Of a DNA stretch of 61,150 bases, positions 33,513-42,171 are shown piece by piece; position 1 is the stretch's first letter; each line of letters begins with the position of its first letter. Origin of the DNA: Ornithinimicrobium sp. CNJ-824 (GTDB lineage: Bacteria > Actinomycetota > Actinomycetes > Actinomycetales > Dermatophilaceae). A program made the translations under genes and the position numbers. The stretch is taken from the NCBI RefSeq assembly GCF_001942405.1, contig NZ_MKKA01000013.1, positions 1 through 61,150 of the forward strand. Reading direction: 5' to 3'. The notes under the pieces were generated by a model, which saw only the letters and a list, made by a program, of their open reading frames with translations, had not been told where the DNA came from and did not search any database.

Positions 33513-34472
33513 ATGACGTCCCTCAGCGACCGTTACGTCCACGCCGTCGTGCGACGGCTGCCCGCCGAGGAACGGGCCCACGTGGGGCAGGAGCTACGCT
33601 CCACGATCGGGGAACGGGTGCGGGCTCGGACGGGGCCCGACCCCGGGGAGGTCGAGCGGGACGTCCTTGTCGAGCTGGGCGACCCGGAGCGGCTGGCGGC
33701 GACCTACGCCGGGCGCGAGCTGCACCTCATCGGCCCGGCCGTCTACCCGCTCTGGCGCCGCGTGCTCCTGCTGCTGCTGTCGTTCGTGCCCGCGGTGGTG
33801 GCACTGATCACGATACTGGCGACCGTGATCGACGGCGAGCGCAACCCGTTCGTCATCGTCGGCGAGGGCCTGGGGACCGCGCTCATGACGGCCGTCCAGG
33901 TCACGTTCTGGGTGACCCTGGGCTTTGCGATCGCGGAGCGCAACGAGCAGGCCCGGCCCGGGCTGGAGGGTATGGAGCGCGGGTTCGCCTGGAACCCCGA
34001 CCGGCTCCCCTCGGAGGCCGAGCGGGACATCCCCCGGTCGGAGTCGATCGCGGGGCTGGTGTTCGCCTCGGTCGCGGGCATGCTCGTGGCGTTCGGCCCC
34101 AACCCGACGATCCCGGTCGGGGACGAGCGGGTCCCGCTGTTCACCGAGACCGCCTACGCCGGGCGCTGGATGCTCGTCGTCCTGACGCTGGCGTGGGCCG
34201 CGGTCGAGGTGCTCAAGCTCTACCGGGGCTACTGGTCGTGGCCGGCGGCGTGGTTCAACGTCGCGCAGAACGCCGCGCTCGTGGCCCTCGTCGCGTGGTG
34301 GGTGTATGCCGACGGGCTGGTCAGCGAGCGCCTGCTCCAGGCCGTGCCGGCCGGGGACCCGCAGCTGTGGCGCACGATCCTGGTCGTCGTGGTTGCGGTC
34401 ATCGCGACGTGGGACTCGGCGGAGTCGGTCTGGAAGGCCCGGGCGCACGAGCAGGCTGTCGCGGGAGGCTGA
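33513..34472 (+). CDS. membrane protein with N-terminal HAAS-type domain
   Basis: 319 residues from ATG 33513. The first 80 residues form a helical signalling-like domain (YVHAVVRRLPAEERAHVGQE, then DVLVELGDPERLAATYAG), like the HAAS/DUF1700 domain often paired with PadR-type regulators. Here no PadR gene is adjacent. Four to six membrane segments follow (VLLLLLSFVPAVVALITILA, VTFWVTLGFAIAE and others). Role unknown. The 212 bases upstream have no gene. Confidence 0.65.
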   Translation: MTSLSDRYVHAVVRRLPAEERAHVGQELRSTIGERVRARTGPDPGEVERDVLVELGDPERLAATYAGRELHLIGPAVYPLWRRVLLLLLSFVPAVVALITILATVIDGERNPFVIVGEGLGTALMTAVQVTFWVTLGFAIAERNEQARPGLEGMERGFAWNPDRLPSEAERDIPRSESIAGLVFASVAGMLVAFGPNPTIPVGDERVPLFTETAYAGRWMLVVLTLAWAAVEVLKLYRGYWSWPAAWFNVAQNAALVALVAWWVYADGLVSERLLQAVPAGDPQLWRTILVVVVAVIATWDSAESVWKARAHEQAVAGG

Positions 34473-34584
34473 CGCTTACCAAGTCTTTACCTGTGGACAA
34501 CGGATTCTTGGGCTGCCCTCGGGCAGACTGGCTCGGTCCGTTCGCCCGCGGCCCGTGCGTGGCTGCAGACCCTGGAGGGGATCC

Positions 34585-35124
34585 TTGAGACGCACCGTGA
34601 TCGTCGCCGTGTCCGCGCTGCTCGTCCTGAGCGCCTGCGACACGACCTCGGAACCGTCAGCACCACCGACGAGCGAGGACGCGCTGACCACGGCGACGGC
34701 CGAGCCGCCAGCGCCGGTGGAGGACGCCGAGGTCACGACCGAGCCTGAGCCGACGAGCGAGGAGCCGACGGAAGAGGCGGCTGCGATGGACCAGACGGAG
34801 GAGGGTGCGCAGGCGTTCGTCGAGCACTACGTCGAGGTCCTAGGTCGAGTGCACGCCGAGGATGGTGACATCGAGGAACTCCGCTCCTTAGGTTCGTCTA
34901 CGTGTGAAACTTGCGCTGCCTTCGTAGGCGCCGCGGAACAGCGCCGGTTCGGCCATGAGTACGTCCGGCTGCGTCGCGCCGAACCCGTCCTTACGGGGGA
35001 GCAAGCCAGGGTCGAGACCACCCTCGAGCAGGTCACAGACGGGGCTGAAGTCCCCGCCGTCTTCGAGTTGATTTGGGAGGGCGGCCGGTGGCAGGTCGCA
35101 GAGATTCAGCTCTCGTCGCGCTGA
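34585..35124 (+). CDS. lipoprotein, DUF6318-like
   Basis: 179 residues from TTG 34585, behind GGAGGGG. The N-terminus gives a perfect lipoprotein signal (MRRTVIVAVSALLVLSAC). A Thr/Glu/Pro-rich spacer of about 50 residues precedes a compact domain with GAQAFVEHYVEVLGRVHAED and a conserved cysteine pair STCETCAAF, then WEGGRWQVAEIQL. This layout matches the actinobacterial DUF6318 lipoproteins. It overlaps the next secreted protein's start by 37 bases in another frame, indicating coupled expression. Confidence 0.75.
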   Translation: MRRTVIVAVSALLVLSACDTTSEPSAPPTSEDALTTATAEPPAPVEDAEVTTEPEPTSEEPTEEAAAMDQTEEGAQAFVEHYVEVLGRVHAEDGDIEELRSLGSSTCETCAAFVGAAEQRRFGHEYVRLRRAEPVLTGEQARVETTLEQVTDGAEVPAVFELIWEGGRWQVAEIQLSSR

Positions 35125-36026
35125 TTGGATTCACGGTTCTGGGTCTCTTCGGCGAGACGGCACAGGCACAAACGGGCCCGTTAGACCCGTGTCTCGAGGA
35201 CGGAGATCTTGCTGCGTGTCTGGAAGAGGCGGGCGGTGTAGACGTCGGCTTGACCGTCGAACAGACCCAGGCTCTTGCCGACTCCTACCCTCCGGCCGCC
35301 TCCGCCGAGTCACCCGTCGCCTGGTACGACTACGTCGCCGTCATCGACTGCATCCCGCCCAACTCCCCCGAGCGTCCCCGGCTGGAGATCTGCGGGTTCG
35401 CCGTGACCTTCTGCGAGGAGAACGTCCCCGACTCCAGCGGGCCGCGCTCGATCATCTACCGGCGCACCGGCTACGCCGACGGCACCGACCCCACCTCGTG
35501 GGAGCCGATCGGCCCGACCTGCTACACCGACTCCGTCCCGGCACGCAGCGGTGAGCCGGCGGTCGAGCTGACCGAGGCGATGATCGTCGAGCAGTTCCAC
35601 CGCACCGACTTCGCCCTCCCCCAGACGGTCATCCAGCCGCCGGACGGCACCGCCCTGGTCAACCTGCCGGTCTACTTCGAGCTGGCCTGGCCGGACGCCG
35701 GCTTCTCCCCCGCCGAGGTCGACACCACGACCCTCGTCGGTCGCCAGGTGCGCATCCGCCCCACGCTCGTCGGCGCCACCTACGTCACCGGCGACGGCAC
35801 GACCGTCGGGCCGACCACCAGCCTCGGCGGCCCCTACCCCGACGGCGACGTCACCCACACCTACGACCAGCCGGCGGACGTCGCGCCCCACATTACGGTC
35901 GAGTACGGCGGCGAGGTCAGCGTCGACGGCGGCCCGTGGACCACCATCCCGAGCACCGCGACGGTCGACGGCCCGGCGGTCGACCTGCAGGTGCTCACCT
36001 CCCGCAACCGGCTCTACTCCGACTGA
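35088..36026 (+). CDS. secreted protein with PKD-like C-terminal region, partner of the lipoprotein
   Basis: 312 residues from GTG 35088. The signal peptide is MAGRRDSALVALIGFTVLGL, followed by ETAQA. Cysteines are frequent in the middle (CIPPNSPERPRLEICG, FCEENVP). The last 150 residues are beta-rich, with YFELAWPDAGFSPAEVDT and later PYPDGDVTHTYDQPADV, a pattern like PKD domains, where G-x-V-x-H-T-Y is typical. Proteins of this kind often follow DUF6318 lipoproteins in related genomes (recalled, not searched). The two probably act together at the cell surface. Confidence 0.6.
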   Translation: MAGRRDSALVALIGFTVLGLFGETAQAQTGPLDPCLEDGDLAACLEEAGGVDVGLTVEQTQALADSYPPAASAESPVAWYDYVAVIDCIPPNSPERPRLEICGFAVTFCEENVPDSSGPRSIIYRRTGYADGTDPTSWEPIGPTCYTDSVPARSGEPAVELTEAMIVEQFHRTDFALPQTVIQPPDGTALVNLPVYFELAWPDAGFSPAEVDTTTLVGRQVRIRPTLVGATYVTGDGTTVGPTTSLGGPYPDGDVTHTYDQPADVAPHITVEYGGEVSVDGGPWTTIPSTATVDGPAVDLQVLTSRNRLYSD

Positions 36027-36986
36027 CGCTCCACCGTCGGCTCCGTCAGTGCACGGGCCACGGCCGCGACGAAGCTCTCCCGGAAGCCCTGCGCGGCAAC
36101 CAGTCCCGGCACCATGTCGGCCGCGTGCGGCATGCCCGGCACGACGACGAGCTCGAGTGGCACCCCCGCGTCCCGGAGGCGCTCGGCATACCGCACGTCC
36201 TCGTCGTGGAAGAGGTCCGCCGAGCCCACCCCCACCCAGGCCGGTGCGAGCCCGGTGAGGTCCGTGCGCCGGGCGGGCACGGCATACGACCGGTCCTCGC
36301 GGGCACGGACCTCGTGACCGAGGTACCACCCCCACGCGTCCCGGTTGTGCGCCGGCGTCCACACCATCTCCCCCCCGTCCGCCGTGGTCCTCGCGCAGCA
36401 CCGTGCGGTCGTCGAGCATCGGGTAGACCAGCCCCTGGAACGCCAGCGGCACCCCGCGGTCGTGGGCCAACTGCGCCACCGACGCGGCCAGCCCACCACC
36501 GGCACTCGCCCCCGCGACCCCGATCCGTGCCGGGTCGACGCCCAGCTCGGCGGCCCGCTCGTGCAGCCACGTCAGCGCCGCCCAGCAGTCCTCGACCGCG
36601 GCCGGGAACGGGTGCTCCGGCGCCAGCCGGTAGTCCACGCTCACCACGAGCAGCCCCAGCTCGCGCGCCAGCCGGTCGCAGAGCCGGTGGTCGATCCACG
36701 GGGCACCCATGACCATCCCGCCACCGTGGATCCACACGAGCGCGCCGGACGGGCGTGCCCGGCCCGGGGTCTCGTAGCGGTATGCCGTCACCTCCGGTCC
36801 CCCTCCCGTGCCGGGGAGCGTGGTCCGACGGCCGGTCCCCGACGGCACCACCCGGTCGAGCAGCCGCTCGATCCGGGGGCGACGCCTCGGCGGGCGGGGG
36901 TCGTGCGGCCGGTCGAACACCGGCCACCACGGGCTGCGCCACTCGGGCGGCAGCGACTCGCGCGCCGGGCGCCGTCGGGACCTCAC
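36014..36986 (-). CDS. alpha/beta hydrolase (HSL-type esterase), frameshifted
   Basis: The start is GTG 36984-36986, overlapping the previous gene's stop (GTGA). The hormone-sensitive-lipase signature is complete: VWIHGGGMVMGAPWIDHRL (oxyanion HGGG), RLAPEHPFPAAVEDCWAALT and GVAGASAGGGLAA, containing the nucleophile Ser. A shift in the run of seven C at 36370-36376 separates the C-terminal part (VWTPAHNRDAWGWYLGHEV and MPHAADMVPGL, with the catalytic His). Together they give about 320 residues, normal for carboxylesterases. It hydrolyses short-chain esters; the natural substrate is unknown. Confidence 0.82.
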
Positions 36987-37594
36987 GCCAGCTCCGGGTC
37001 GTCGTCGTCCGGCCGGTAGCGCGGGCCGACCAGCATGCGGACCACGACCCACCCCAGCACGACGAGGAACGCACCGGTGGCCGCCAGGAACCACCAGCCC
37101 GGCACCTGCCCTCCGGGTCGGTGGGCGGCATACCCCATGAGCACGTCCATGCCCACGAGCAGCAGGACGGTCGCGCCGACGATGAGCATCAGGTCCTCCC
37201 GCACCAGGCGCTCGAAGCGCACCAGACGACGGGGCGTCTCCAGCCACCACTCCTTGTAGGGAGCGTTGATCCCCTGCGGCCAGACGATCGTCAGCCGGGA
37301 CAGCAGGAGCAGCGGGTAGGCGAACACCAGGGGCCCGACCACCGCGAACCCCAGCGCGAACTCCCGGCTCGACCACCCGTCCGGCGTGCCCCCTCCCGAC
37401 CAGTGCGTGGGGACCCGCTCGGGCAGGGTCGCGGCCATCCAGGCCAGTGTCACCAGCCACGCCACCGTGGCTCCGAGAAGCAGCAGCCGCGGCAGCCACC
37501 CGGCGGGCTCACGGGCCATGAGCCGGGCTTCCCGGGCCACCTGCCGGCGCCGCTCCTCCCGCTGCTGCCACGACTCCCCTGAGCCCCCGACCAT
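36983..37594 (-). CDS. DUF1648-containing membrane protein
   Basis: 203 residues from ATG 37592-37594. Membrane segments appear at about residues 33-52 (LLLLGATVAWLVTLAWMAA) and in three later stretches. Between the first two lies LPERVPTHWSGGGTPDGW, the D/N-x-P-x-H-W-x-x-x-G-x-P-D signature of DUF1648/SdpI-like proteins. In SdpI this family gives immunity to a toxic peptide, but most members are uncharacterised. It is translationally coupled to the esterase. Confidence 0.75.
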   Translation of the reverse strand: MVGGSGESWQQREERRRQVAREARLMAREPAGWLPRLLLLGATVAWLVTLAWMAATLPERVPTHWSGGGTPDGWSSREFALGFAVVGPLVFAYPLLLLSRLTIVWPQGINAPYKEWWLETPRRLVRFERLVREDLMLIVGATVLLLVGMDVLMGYAAHRPGGQVPGWWFLAATGAFLVVLGWVVVRMLVGPRYRPDDDDPELA

Positions 37595-37656
37595 CCCTGC
37601 TCCTGTCGTCCCGAGATCCACCTGCACCCCGAACCTAACCCCTCTACGCTGGGCCG

Positions 37657-38217
37657 ATGACGACTCCCCCACCCGGTCCGGTGCGTCTCGAGGCACCAGG
37701 GGTGGTCCTGCGCGCCTTCGGCCCCGGGGACGTCGACGACCTCCGGGCGGCGTTCGCCGACGAGGAGATCGCCCGGTGGAACCCGGCCCCGACCGGCCCC
37801 GACGCGATCGGCCGCTTCATCGCCTCGCGCAACGACTGGAGCGAGGCCGACCAGGCGTCGTGGGCGGTGGCCGGCCCCGACGACCGACTCGTCGGCTCGG
37901 TCTCGATCTACAAGATCGACCCGGACCAGGGCGACGCCGAGGTCGGCTACTGGACCGGCCCGTGGGCGCGCAGGCAGGGGTATGCCGTGCGCGCCGTCAC
38001 CACCGCGTCCCGGTTCGCCTTCGGGGAGCTCGGGCTGCGCCGGCTCCACCTGTTCCACGCCGTGGAGAACGACGGGTCGTGCGCCGTGGCGCTGGCCGCC
38101 GGCTTCCGGCACGAGGGGACGCTGCGGGAGTCCTACCGCTACGCCGACGGCGTCCACCACGACGAGCACCTGCACGGGCTGCTGGCCCGGGACCTCGGGA
38201 TGGGCGTGGACGGATGA
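37657..38217 (+). CDS. GNAT N-acetyltransferase, RimJ/RimL-like
   Basis: 186 residues from ATG 37657. The acetyl-CoA-binding fold is seen in VVLRAFGPGDVDDLRAAF, WAVAGPDDRLVGSVSIYKID, EVGYWTGPWARRQGYAVRAV (the Q/R-x-x-G-x-G/A pyrophosphate loop) and HAVENDGSCAVALAAGFRHE. RimJ/RimL-type members acetylate N-terminal amines of proteins or small molecules. The stop overlaps the next gene's ATG by 4 bases. Confidence 0.88.
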   Translation: MTTPPPGPVRLEAPGVVLRAFGPGDVDDLRAAFADEEIARWNPAPTGPDAIGRFIASRNDWSEADQASWAVAGPDDRLVGSVSIYKIDPDQGDAEVGYWTGPWARRQGYAVRAVTTASRFAFGELGLRRLHLFHAVENDGSCAVALAAGFRHEGTLRESYRYADGVHHDEHLHGLLARDLGMGVDG

Positions 38218-38882
38218 CGCTGCGACCCGTCCACGAGGGCTCGCCGGCCGACTGGCTCGGAGAGCGCGGCCGGCCCTGGCCTCGGCTGTCGCTGTTCGGC
38301 CCGGTGGGCTTCGAGGCCTACGCCCGGCTGCGGTTCATCCCCGACCCCACCCGTCCGGGGCAGTCCGAGAACGACCACGACGGCGGGGACGACCTCCCCC
38401 GGGAGCTGGACCAGCTGCGCACGGTCGTCGAGGTGCTGCGACGGCATACCCGCACCCCCGACGAGGCCTGGCACTGCCTGTGGGACGGCTGGGGCGACCT
38501 GCACGCGGGGGCCACCGTGGTGACGACCCTGCACGACGACGGCCGGGTCGAGAGCCGGCCCGGGGAGCCGGCCTTCGCGCCCGACGTCCTCGGCGCTCCG
38601 ACGGTGCACCACCCGCACCGCAGCTACCACCTCTTCCGCGGGCCGCTGTCGGACCTGGGCGACTGGGGCGCGGCGCCGATCGCCCCCGACGCGCCCCGCG
38701 CCGACCTGGTGCCCTCGTTCGTCTGGCCGGACGACCGGGCGTGGTGCATCGCCTACGACACCGACCCGCACTGGGCCGGGATCGGCGGGACCCGGGAGGC
38801 GGTGGAGGAGCTGGTGGCCCTGGACGGCGTCGACGTCGTCCTCGCGGACCCCGAGGAGCGGCAGCCGTTCTACGACGGCTGA
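38214..38882 (+). CDS. conserved hypothetical protein coupled to the acetyltransferase
   Basis: 222 residues from ATG 38214, overlapping the GNAT gene by ATGA. The sequence has a conserved look (LSLFGPVGFEAYARLRFIPD, HCLWDGWGDLH, RSYHLFRGPLSDLGDWG, SFVWPDDRAWCIAYDTDPHW) with many Trp and Asp residues and no membrane segment. Similar proteins of about 200 residues in actinobacteria are unassigned. No catalytic motif is visible to me. The context suggests a partner or substrate of the acetyltransferase, or simple co-transcription. Confidence 0.7.
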   Translation: MTLRPVHEGSPADWLGERGRPWPRLSLFGPVGFEAYARLRFIPDPTRPGQSENDHDGGDDLPRELDQLRTVVEVLRRHTRTPDEAWHCLWDGWGDLHAGATVVTTLHDDGRVESRPGEPAFAPDVLGAPTVHHPHRSYHLFRGPLSDLGDWGAAPIAPDAPRADLVPSFVWPDDRAWCIAYDTDPHWAGIGGTREAVEELVALDGVDVVLADPEERQPFYDG

Positions 38883-38900
38883 GGTGCTGGTCGGGGCTGC

Positions 38901-39371
38901 TCAGCAGTCGGCGAGGTCCTCCCAGGTCCCCACGAAACTCCCGTCCTCCGCGCCGATGAGCACCTCGCCCGGCTCCAGCCCGGCCACGCCCTCGAGGGTG
39001 AAGTGCACTCCGGGAAGGTTCTCGACGTCGCCCTCGGGGTAGGCCTGGACGATGTAGCCACGCCCCGGCTCCAGCTGCGGGGGGTCCTCGGCCGCCGAGG
39101 GGACGAACACCTGCTCCTCGCGGTTGCGCTCCCCCAGGTCCCAGCGCCCGACCTCGGGGTTCTCCTCGTCGTCGGCCAGCCCCTCGCGGTCGGCGTGCAT
39201 GACCACGGAGGTGACCTCCTCCTCGCCGCAGCTGTCCCAGACGACGGCCAGGTCGCCCTCGACGGACACGACCCCCGTCCGCCCCACCGTCTCGAAGCCG
39301 CCCGGGGCGATGCAGCCCGCGGCCAGCATCCCGACCGTCAGCCCCGTCGCCAGCGTCGTCACCCTGCGCAT
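38901..39371 (-). CDS. small lipoprotein
   Basis: 156 residues from ATG 39369-39371. The signal peptide ends in the lipobox MLAAGC (Cys at about residue 20). The mature part is acidic and beta-rich (VVSVEGDLAVVWDSCGEEEV, later GRGYIVQAYPEGDVENL), with a second Cys at the C-terminus that may pair with DSCGE. No domain recognised. It converges with the gene ending at 38882 and stands alone on its strand. The 179 bases before the P-loop gene hold no gene. Confidence 0.7.
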   Translation of the reverse strand: MRRVTTLATGLTVGMLAAGCIAPGGFETVGRTGVVSVEGDLAVVWDSCGEEEVTSVVMHADREGLADDEENPEVGRWDLGERNREEQVFVPSAAEDPPQLEPGRGYIVQAYPEGDVENLPGVHFTLEGVAGLEPGEVLIGAEDGSFVGTWEDLADC

Positions 39372-39550
39372 GCCCGACCGTAGCGCCACCTTCTCGGCCG
39401 GCGCCACGGGAGCGACGTGGGGGTCCGACTGGCCCGGTGCACGCCAGGCATCGTCCGTCCCTCGGACGTGACGTGAGGTTGGGGCGACCGACATCGGCGT
39501 GCACGGCGATGAAGGTCCGACGGACCCAAGGTCGGGTCCGTAGAGACGCC

Positions 39551-40150
39551 CTACTCGTCCACGGGCAACCCGTTGAGCCATTCCACGATGCGATCTGCGG
39601 ACTGCTCCTGACCCAACCGACTGGTGTCCAGCCGGAAGTGCCGGTGCTGACCCAGCAGACGCCAGCCCGGCAGGTCGTCCCGTCCAGGGCTGTCGTCCGT
39701 GTTCATCACGTGGCGTTCCATCTCGCGCACGTTGGCGTCGGACCAGTCCAGATCCCGCTTCGACCGCTTCTCCGCCAACCGGTGCTCGGTGCGGTTGCGC
39801 CCGAGCCGCGTCGGCAGGTCGGCGGCCAGCTCGACGAAGGAGACGACCGCTCCCCGGTCCACGTAGGGGGCGATCTGCAGCGACAGCTCCTCGACGTCCT
39901 CCTCCAGCTCCAGGCCCCACACGTAGGTCAGGACGAGGTCCGTCCCGAACGCTGCTGCCTCCTCGACGACCCGCTGGCGCATCTCCCGCAGCAGCCGCAC
40001 GAACGGCGGCGTGCCGTAGTCGAAGACCTCGAGCAGCGGCTCGATCAGGGCGTGGTTGTGGAGAAGGCGGAACCCGGTGCGCTCGACGACCCGTCGGCCG
40101 ATGGTCATCTTGCCCACCGCCGGCGGCCCGAAGATCACGACAAGGTGCAC
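39551..40150 (-). CDS. P-loop AAA/shikimate-kinase-like ATPase
   Basis: 199 residues from ATG 40148-40150. Walker A is IFGPPAVGKMTIGRRV at about residues 6-21. A conserved H-N-H-A-L segment (RLLHNHALIEPLL) follows, then a helical lid and RNRTEHRLAEKRSKRDLDWS, rich in Arg as expected for a phosphoryl-transfer lid. It resembles small stand-alone ATP-binding kinases of unknown substrate. Walker B is not obvious (DLVLTYVWGLE). A long GC hairpin lies just upstream, marking the end of the next operon. Confidence 0.75.
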   Translation of the reverse strand: MHLVVIFGPPAVGKMTIGRRVVERTGFRLLHNHALIEPLLEVFDYGTPPFVRLLREMRQRVVEEAAAFGTDLVLTYVWGLELEEDVEELSLQIAPYVDRGAVVSFVELAADLPTRLGRNRTEHRLAEKRSKRDLDWSDANVREMERHVMNTDDSPGRDDLPGWRLLGQHRHFRLDTSRLGQEQSADRIVEWLNGLPVDE

Positions 40151-40190
40151 CGGCCCAGCCTGACACGTCGGGTCGGGCGACCGTGAGCGA

Positions 40191-40235
40191 CACCGCCCAC
40201 CCGCCCCTGCCGTGCGGCCGGGCGGGTGGGCGGTG
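40191..40235 (-). terminator. long perfect hairpin terminator
   Basis: A 16-bp perfect stem (CACCGCCCACCCGCCC with GGGCGGGTGGGCGGTG) around a 13-base loop, 11 bases past the stop of the DUF1918/DUF1876 gene. It lacks a T-tract. Confidence 0.75.
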
Positions 40236-40246
40236 GTGGCGTCAGG

Positions 40247-40812
40247 TCAGCTCCGGCGGACGTGCGCGTCCTCGCCGGTGACGGCGGCGATGTCGTCGTC
40301 GGCGGTCACCAGCAGCCGTTCGGCCAGGTGCCGCAGGGCGCGGCCCGCAGCCACCTCGTCGCCGATCTCCGGGACGACCGGGTCGTCGGGCGCGCGGTGG
40401 CTGTCCCCTTCGGCCTTGAGGTGCTGCGGGGAGTCGCCGAGCAGCACCGCCTGCGCGTGGGTGTCGTCGCCGGACTCGTAGATCGAGACTCGGACGGTCC
40501 ACTCGCGCACGTGGCCGGGCTGCCCCGGGCCGGTGGCTGCCGGCCGCCCGGCGGGGGCCGCCGAGCCGCCGTCCGTGGCCGCCTGCGCAGCCGCGGCGTC
40601 CCCGGCGCCCTGACCGGCGTCCTCGTGGCGTTCGGAGACGTGCAGCACCGACCCGGGCCCGGGGAACAGCAGTCCCGTGTGCCCGTCGGACCACTCCACG
40701 ACGTACGGCGGACCGCCGTCCTCGCCGCGGACCTCCACGACCCGCCCGTCCCGCGTCGCTCGCCCACGTGGGTGGCGGCCAGAACGATCCGGGCTCCCGG
40801 GAAGGCCCTCAT
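40247..40812 (-). CDS. DUF1918 + DUF1876 stress protein, frameshifted
   Basis: The N-terminal segment starts at ATG 40810-40812 (MRAFPGARIVLAATHVGERR), and the rest is in another frame after a single lost base near 40752. The join restores RRGDGRVVEVRGEDGGPPY, the DUF1918 core, then YVVEWSDGHTGLLFPGPGS. After a low-complexity spacer comes a DUF1876-type dsRBD-like domain (REWTVRVSIYESGDDTHAQ, VPEIGDEVAAGRALRHLAER). Both families occur in dormancy/hypoxia regulons of mycobacteria. Its ATG overlaps the Hsp20 stop, forming a two-gene stress operon. Confidence 0.8.
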
Positions 40813-41227
40813 GACCGCGTCACCGGCACGGTCCGTGCCCCGGCCTGCTCCTCGGCGATCGGCACCTTCACCTCGAGCACGCCATCGGTGTAGGACGCCT
40901 CGACCGCGTCGCGTCCGCGCCCGGGGGCAGGGTCACGCTGCGGCGGAAGGAGCCGTAGTGGAACTCCTGGTGGTTGCGGTCCTTCTTCTCCTCGCGACGT
41001 TCGCCGCTGATGGTGAGCACGTCGCCCTGGACGGTCACCTCGACGTCCTCGTCGGAGTCCAGGCCGGGCACCTCGGCCCGCAGCACGTAGCTGCCGTCCT
41101 CGACGAAGTCCTCGACCCGGACGTACGGCGCCAGCCCCACCCCCTTGCGTCCCTTGGGTCCAGCGAGGTCCAACCACTCGAGCATCTCGGCGAGCGGGTT
41201 GGTCGTGCGGGTCAGCTCCTTGCTCAT
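40809..41227 (-). CDS. Hsp20/alpha-crystallin small heat-shock protein, frameshifted
   Basis: About 140 residues from ATG 41225-41227, with GGAGAAGGA upstream. The alpha-crystallin domain is clear: PYVRVEDFVEDGSYVLRAEV, PGLDSDEDVEVTVQGDVLTI, SGERREEKKDR, HYGSFRRSVTLPPGAD. A lost base near 40911 (GCGGAC to GCGAC on the coding strand) shifts the frame. The other frame supplies AVEASYTDGVLEVKVPIAEE, with the conserved G-V-L-x-V. It is an ATP-independent chaperone that holds unfolded proteins, coupled to the DUF1918 gene. Confidence 0.9.
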
Positions 41228-41324
41228 CGTTCCTTCTCCTGCTCCGGGGCGACGTTGCCCCACCTCCATTGTCCGCCGGTCGGGGACGACACGCCAGGGA
41301 CCGACCGCTGGAAGGCGCCCGGAT

Positions 41325-42124
41325 GTGAGCAACCAGACGCCGCTACCACCCCCGCCCGGTCCGGACGCGCCATACTTCCCCATGGACACCATCGACGACG
41401 CCGTCGCCGCGATGGACCGCCTCCTCGACCGGTCCCTGGCCACGCACGACCCGCGCGGCTTCTTCACCTGCGTCTACCGGGCGGTGACCGTGCGGGTGCG
41501 CGACGGGATCCGAGCCGGTGAGTTCGACGACGGCGAGCGGATGGAGCGCTTCGACGTCGAGTTCGCCCGGCTCTACCTCGACGCGGTGCGCGACCACGGC
41601 CGCGGTCGCCCGGTGCGGGCCTCGTGGGCGGTCACCTTCGACGCACCCAGCCGCGGCACGCTGGCGCTGCAGCACCTGCTGGCCGGGATGAACGCCCACA
41701 TCAACCTCGACCTCGGCCTGGCCGCCGCGACCGTCCAGCAGGGCCGGCCGATCGCCGACCTGCGCGACGACTTCGAGCGGATCTCCGACGTGCTGGCCGT
41801 CATGGTCGACCGGATGCAGGAGGGGCTGGCCAGGGTCTCGCCCTGGACGGCCCTGGCCGACCGGGTGGGCTGCCGCTTCGACGAGTGCCTGTCCGCGTGG
41901 TCGATCTCCTACGCCGCCGGCGGGCGTGGGACTTCGCCGAGCTCCTCGCCGGGGCCGGCGACGGCCACGGCCCCCTCGTCGAGGAGCAGGACCGGCGCGT
42001 CGCCCGGCTCGGGGAGCAGCTGCTCCACCCGGGTATGCCGCTGCGCTGGGTGGTCGCGGCCGCCGCCGCCCGCGAGCGGCGCGCCATGCGGGAGATGCAC
42101 GACCTGCTGCTGCAGCCGCTCTGA
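41325..42124 (+). CDS. DUF5995 family protein, frameshifted
   Basis: About 266 residues. I chose GTG 41325 because GGAAGG lies 9 bases upstream; ATG 41382 (MDTIDDAVAAMDRLL) is the alternative. The family core is RGFFTCVYRAVTVRVRDGI, RFDVEFARLYLDAVRDH, WAVTFDAPSRGTLALQHLLA and GMNAHINLDLGLAAATVQQG, which is strongly conserved in DUF5995. A lost G near 41924 shifts frame; the rest, AWDFAELLAGAGDGHGPLVE to the stop at 42122, follows. It is all-helical with His residues that suggest metal binding. Function unknown. Confidence 0.8.
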
Positions 42125-42171
42125 GACCCGGCCGCAGGCATACCTCGCGGGGTCCCGTGGTTGACGCCTGC

